DNA from: Viridibacterium sp035456105
GTDB lineage: Bacteria > Pseudomonadota > Gammaproteobacteria > Burkholderiales > Rhodocyclaceae
NCBI GenBank assembly: GCA_035456105.1
Contig: DATIDV010000034.1
Span: forward strand, 1-64,000
DNA length: 64,000 nt
Direction: 5' to 3'
The notes beneath the pieces are model-generated. The model did not search any database. It saw nothing but the letters and a program-made list of their open reading frames with translations, and was not told the origin of the DNA. The translations under genes were made by a program, and so were the position numbers. Below are positions 63,025 to 64,000 of this stretch, piece after piece. Position 1 is the first letter of the stretch. The number at the start of each line of letters is the position of its first letter.

Positions 63025-64000
63025 CGCATCAACCAATTCCCACGCGCACCAAGGTAGGCATCATCGGCGCAGGGCCCGCGGGCCTGCTGCTGGGGCAACT
63101 GCTGCACTGTGCGGGCATCGACACGCTGATCATCGAACGCCAGAGCGCGGAGCACGTGCTGGGCCGCATCCGTGCCGGCGTGATCGAGCAGACCACGGCT
63201 GACGCGCTGGATCGCGCCGGCGTCGGCATGCGCATGCACCGCGAGGGCTTGCCCCATGACGGTGTGGAGTTGTGTGTGGATGGTCAGCGACATCGCATTG
63301 ATCTCATCGGCCTCACCGGTGGCAAGCGCGTCACGGTGTACGGTCAGACCGAAGTGACACGCGATCTCATGGAAGCGCGCGCGGCTGAAGACCTGCCGAC
63401 CGTTTACGAGGCGCAGGAAGTCAGCGTGCATGGCTTCGACGGCACAAAGCCCTTTGTGCGCTTTCGCAAAGACGGTCAGTTGCACGATATCGCCTGTGAT
63501 TTCATCGCCGGTTGCGATGGTTTTCACGGCGTGAGCCGCCCCAGCATTCCGGCTTCGGCGCTGCGCACCTTCGAGCGCATCTACCCTTTCGGCTGGCTGG
63601 GTGTATTGGTTGATGCGCCGCCCGTGTCAGATGAGCTGATCTACGTACGCAGCCCGCGCGGCTTCGCGCTATGCAGCATGCGTTCGCACACACGGAGTCG
63701 TTACTATCTTCAGTGCCCGCTCGACAACAAGGTCGAGCAATGGAGCGATGCGGCTTTCTGGGACGAGTTGCGTCGCCGCATTGATCCGCAAGCTGCGGCG
63801 GATCTGATAACCGGCCCCTCCATCGAGAAGAGTATTGCGCCGCTGCGCAGCTTCGTCAGCGAGCCGATGCGCTTCGGCAGTTTGTTCCTCGCTGGTGACG
63901 CTGCGCACATCGTGCCGCCGACGGGCGCGAAGGGGCTCAACCTCGCCGCAGCCGACGTGCTACTGCTTGCCGACGCGATGATCGAACATTACGACGAGCA
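63021..64000 (+). CDS. pobA: 4-hydroxybenzoate 3-monooxygenase (PobA), cut by the window end
   Basis: FAD-dependent hydroxylase turning 4-hydroxybenzoate into protocatechuate, the substrate of LigAB. The first 326 residues are present: dinucleotide fold VGIIGAGPAGLLLGQLL, VLGRIRAGVIEQTTAD, the DG motif FIAGCDGFHGVSR and the GD motif LFLAGDAAHIVPPTGAKGLN. About 65 residues are expected beyond base 64000. ATG 63021 overlaps the reductase stop. Confidence 0.94.
   Translation, partial: MTHQPIPTRTKVGIIGAGPAGLLLGQLLHCAGIDTLIIERQSAEHVLGRIRAGVIEQTTADALDRAGVGMRMHREGLPHDGVELCVDGQRHRIDLIGLTGGKRVTVYGQTEVTRDLMEARAAEDLPTVYEAQEVSVHGFDGTKPFVRFRKDGQLHDIACDFIAGCDGFHGVSRPSIPASALRTFERIYPFGWLGVLVDAPPVSDELIYVRSPRGFALCSMRSHTRSRYYLQCPLDNKVEQWSDAAFWDELRRRIDPQAAADLITGPSIEKSIAPLRSFVSEPMRFGSLFLAGDAAHIVPPTGAKGLNLAAADVLLLADAMIEHYDE

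Overview
The window reads as chromosome of a betaproteobacterium, most likely of the Rhodocyclales/Azoarcus-Zoogloea side. The evidence is the protein families, a GC-rich codon style, an rpsU-yqeY-dnaG-rpoD block followed by a tRNA-Ile(CAU) carrying an Azoarcus-type group I intron, two PEP-CTERM proteins, and several -24/-12 (sigma-54) promoter matches. No insertion sequence, CRISPR array or prophage was seen.

Layout. 0.2-8.3 kb: uvrD, a large hybrid sensor kinase whose Hpt domain has lost its histidine, and leuS. 8.4-16.3 kb: an accessory block on the minus strand with a patatin-like phospholipase, a one-module C-A-T-TE NRPS and a TVP38-type membrane protein in one coupled operon, then a decayed symporter gene and a DUF3016-like gene. 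This block lies between leuS and lptE, which are normally neighbours. 16.5-18.1 kb: lptE and holA. 18.3-24.9 kb: a second accessory block, six tightly coupled genes with three glycosyltransferases plus a convergent MFS exporter, placed between holA and proA. 25-36.2 kb: housekeeping genes (proA, ogt, xerD, an H-NS-type gene, folB, plsY, tsaD, rpsU, yqeY, dnaG, rpoD).

36.2-36.8 kb holds a tRNA-Ile 5'-half relic and the intact tRNA-Ile(CAU) split by a 204-nt group I intron. 37.4-45.6 kb is the most unusual region. Two tandem 512-residue Gly/Ala/Ser-rich secreted paralogues lie behind a strong sigma-54 promoter match. They are followed by two Sec-exported proteins that carry bacteriocin-style double-glycine cleavage motifs, flanking a Sec-exported C39 cysteine peptidase. 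A convergent pair encodes a coiled-coil/linker/beta-barrel outer-membrane protein (FapF-like) and a VpsR-like sigma-54 activator. Together this looks like a divergent Fap-type functional-amyloid or fibre secretion system, self-contained with its own regulator.

46-49.5 kb: two PEP-CTERM proteins with sigma-54-like promoters and a DUF6644/DUF6152-like pair. 49.9-64 kb: an aromatic catabolism island. A LysR regulator is divergent from a long operon encoding the protocatechuate 4,5-cleavage pathway (LigJ, LigK, LigI, LigA, LigB, LigC), a TRAP transporter, a tannase/feruloyl-esterase-family enzyme, an aldo/keto reductase and PobA (cut by the window end). The inferred flow is ester or 4-hydroxybenzoate to protocatechuate to pyruvate plus oxaloacetate. 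Two palindromic BIME-like repeats sit between lig genes.
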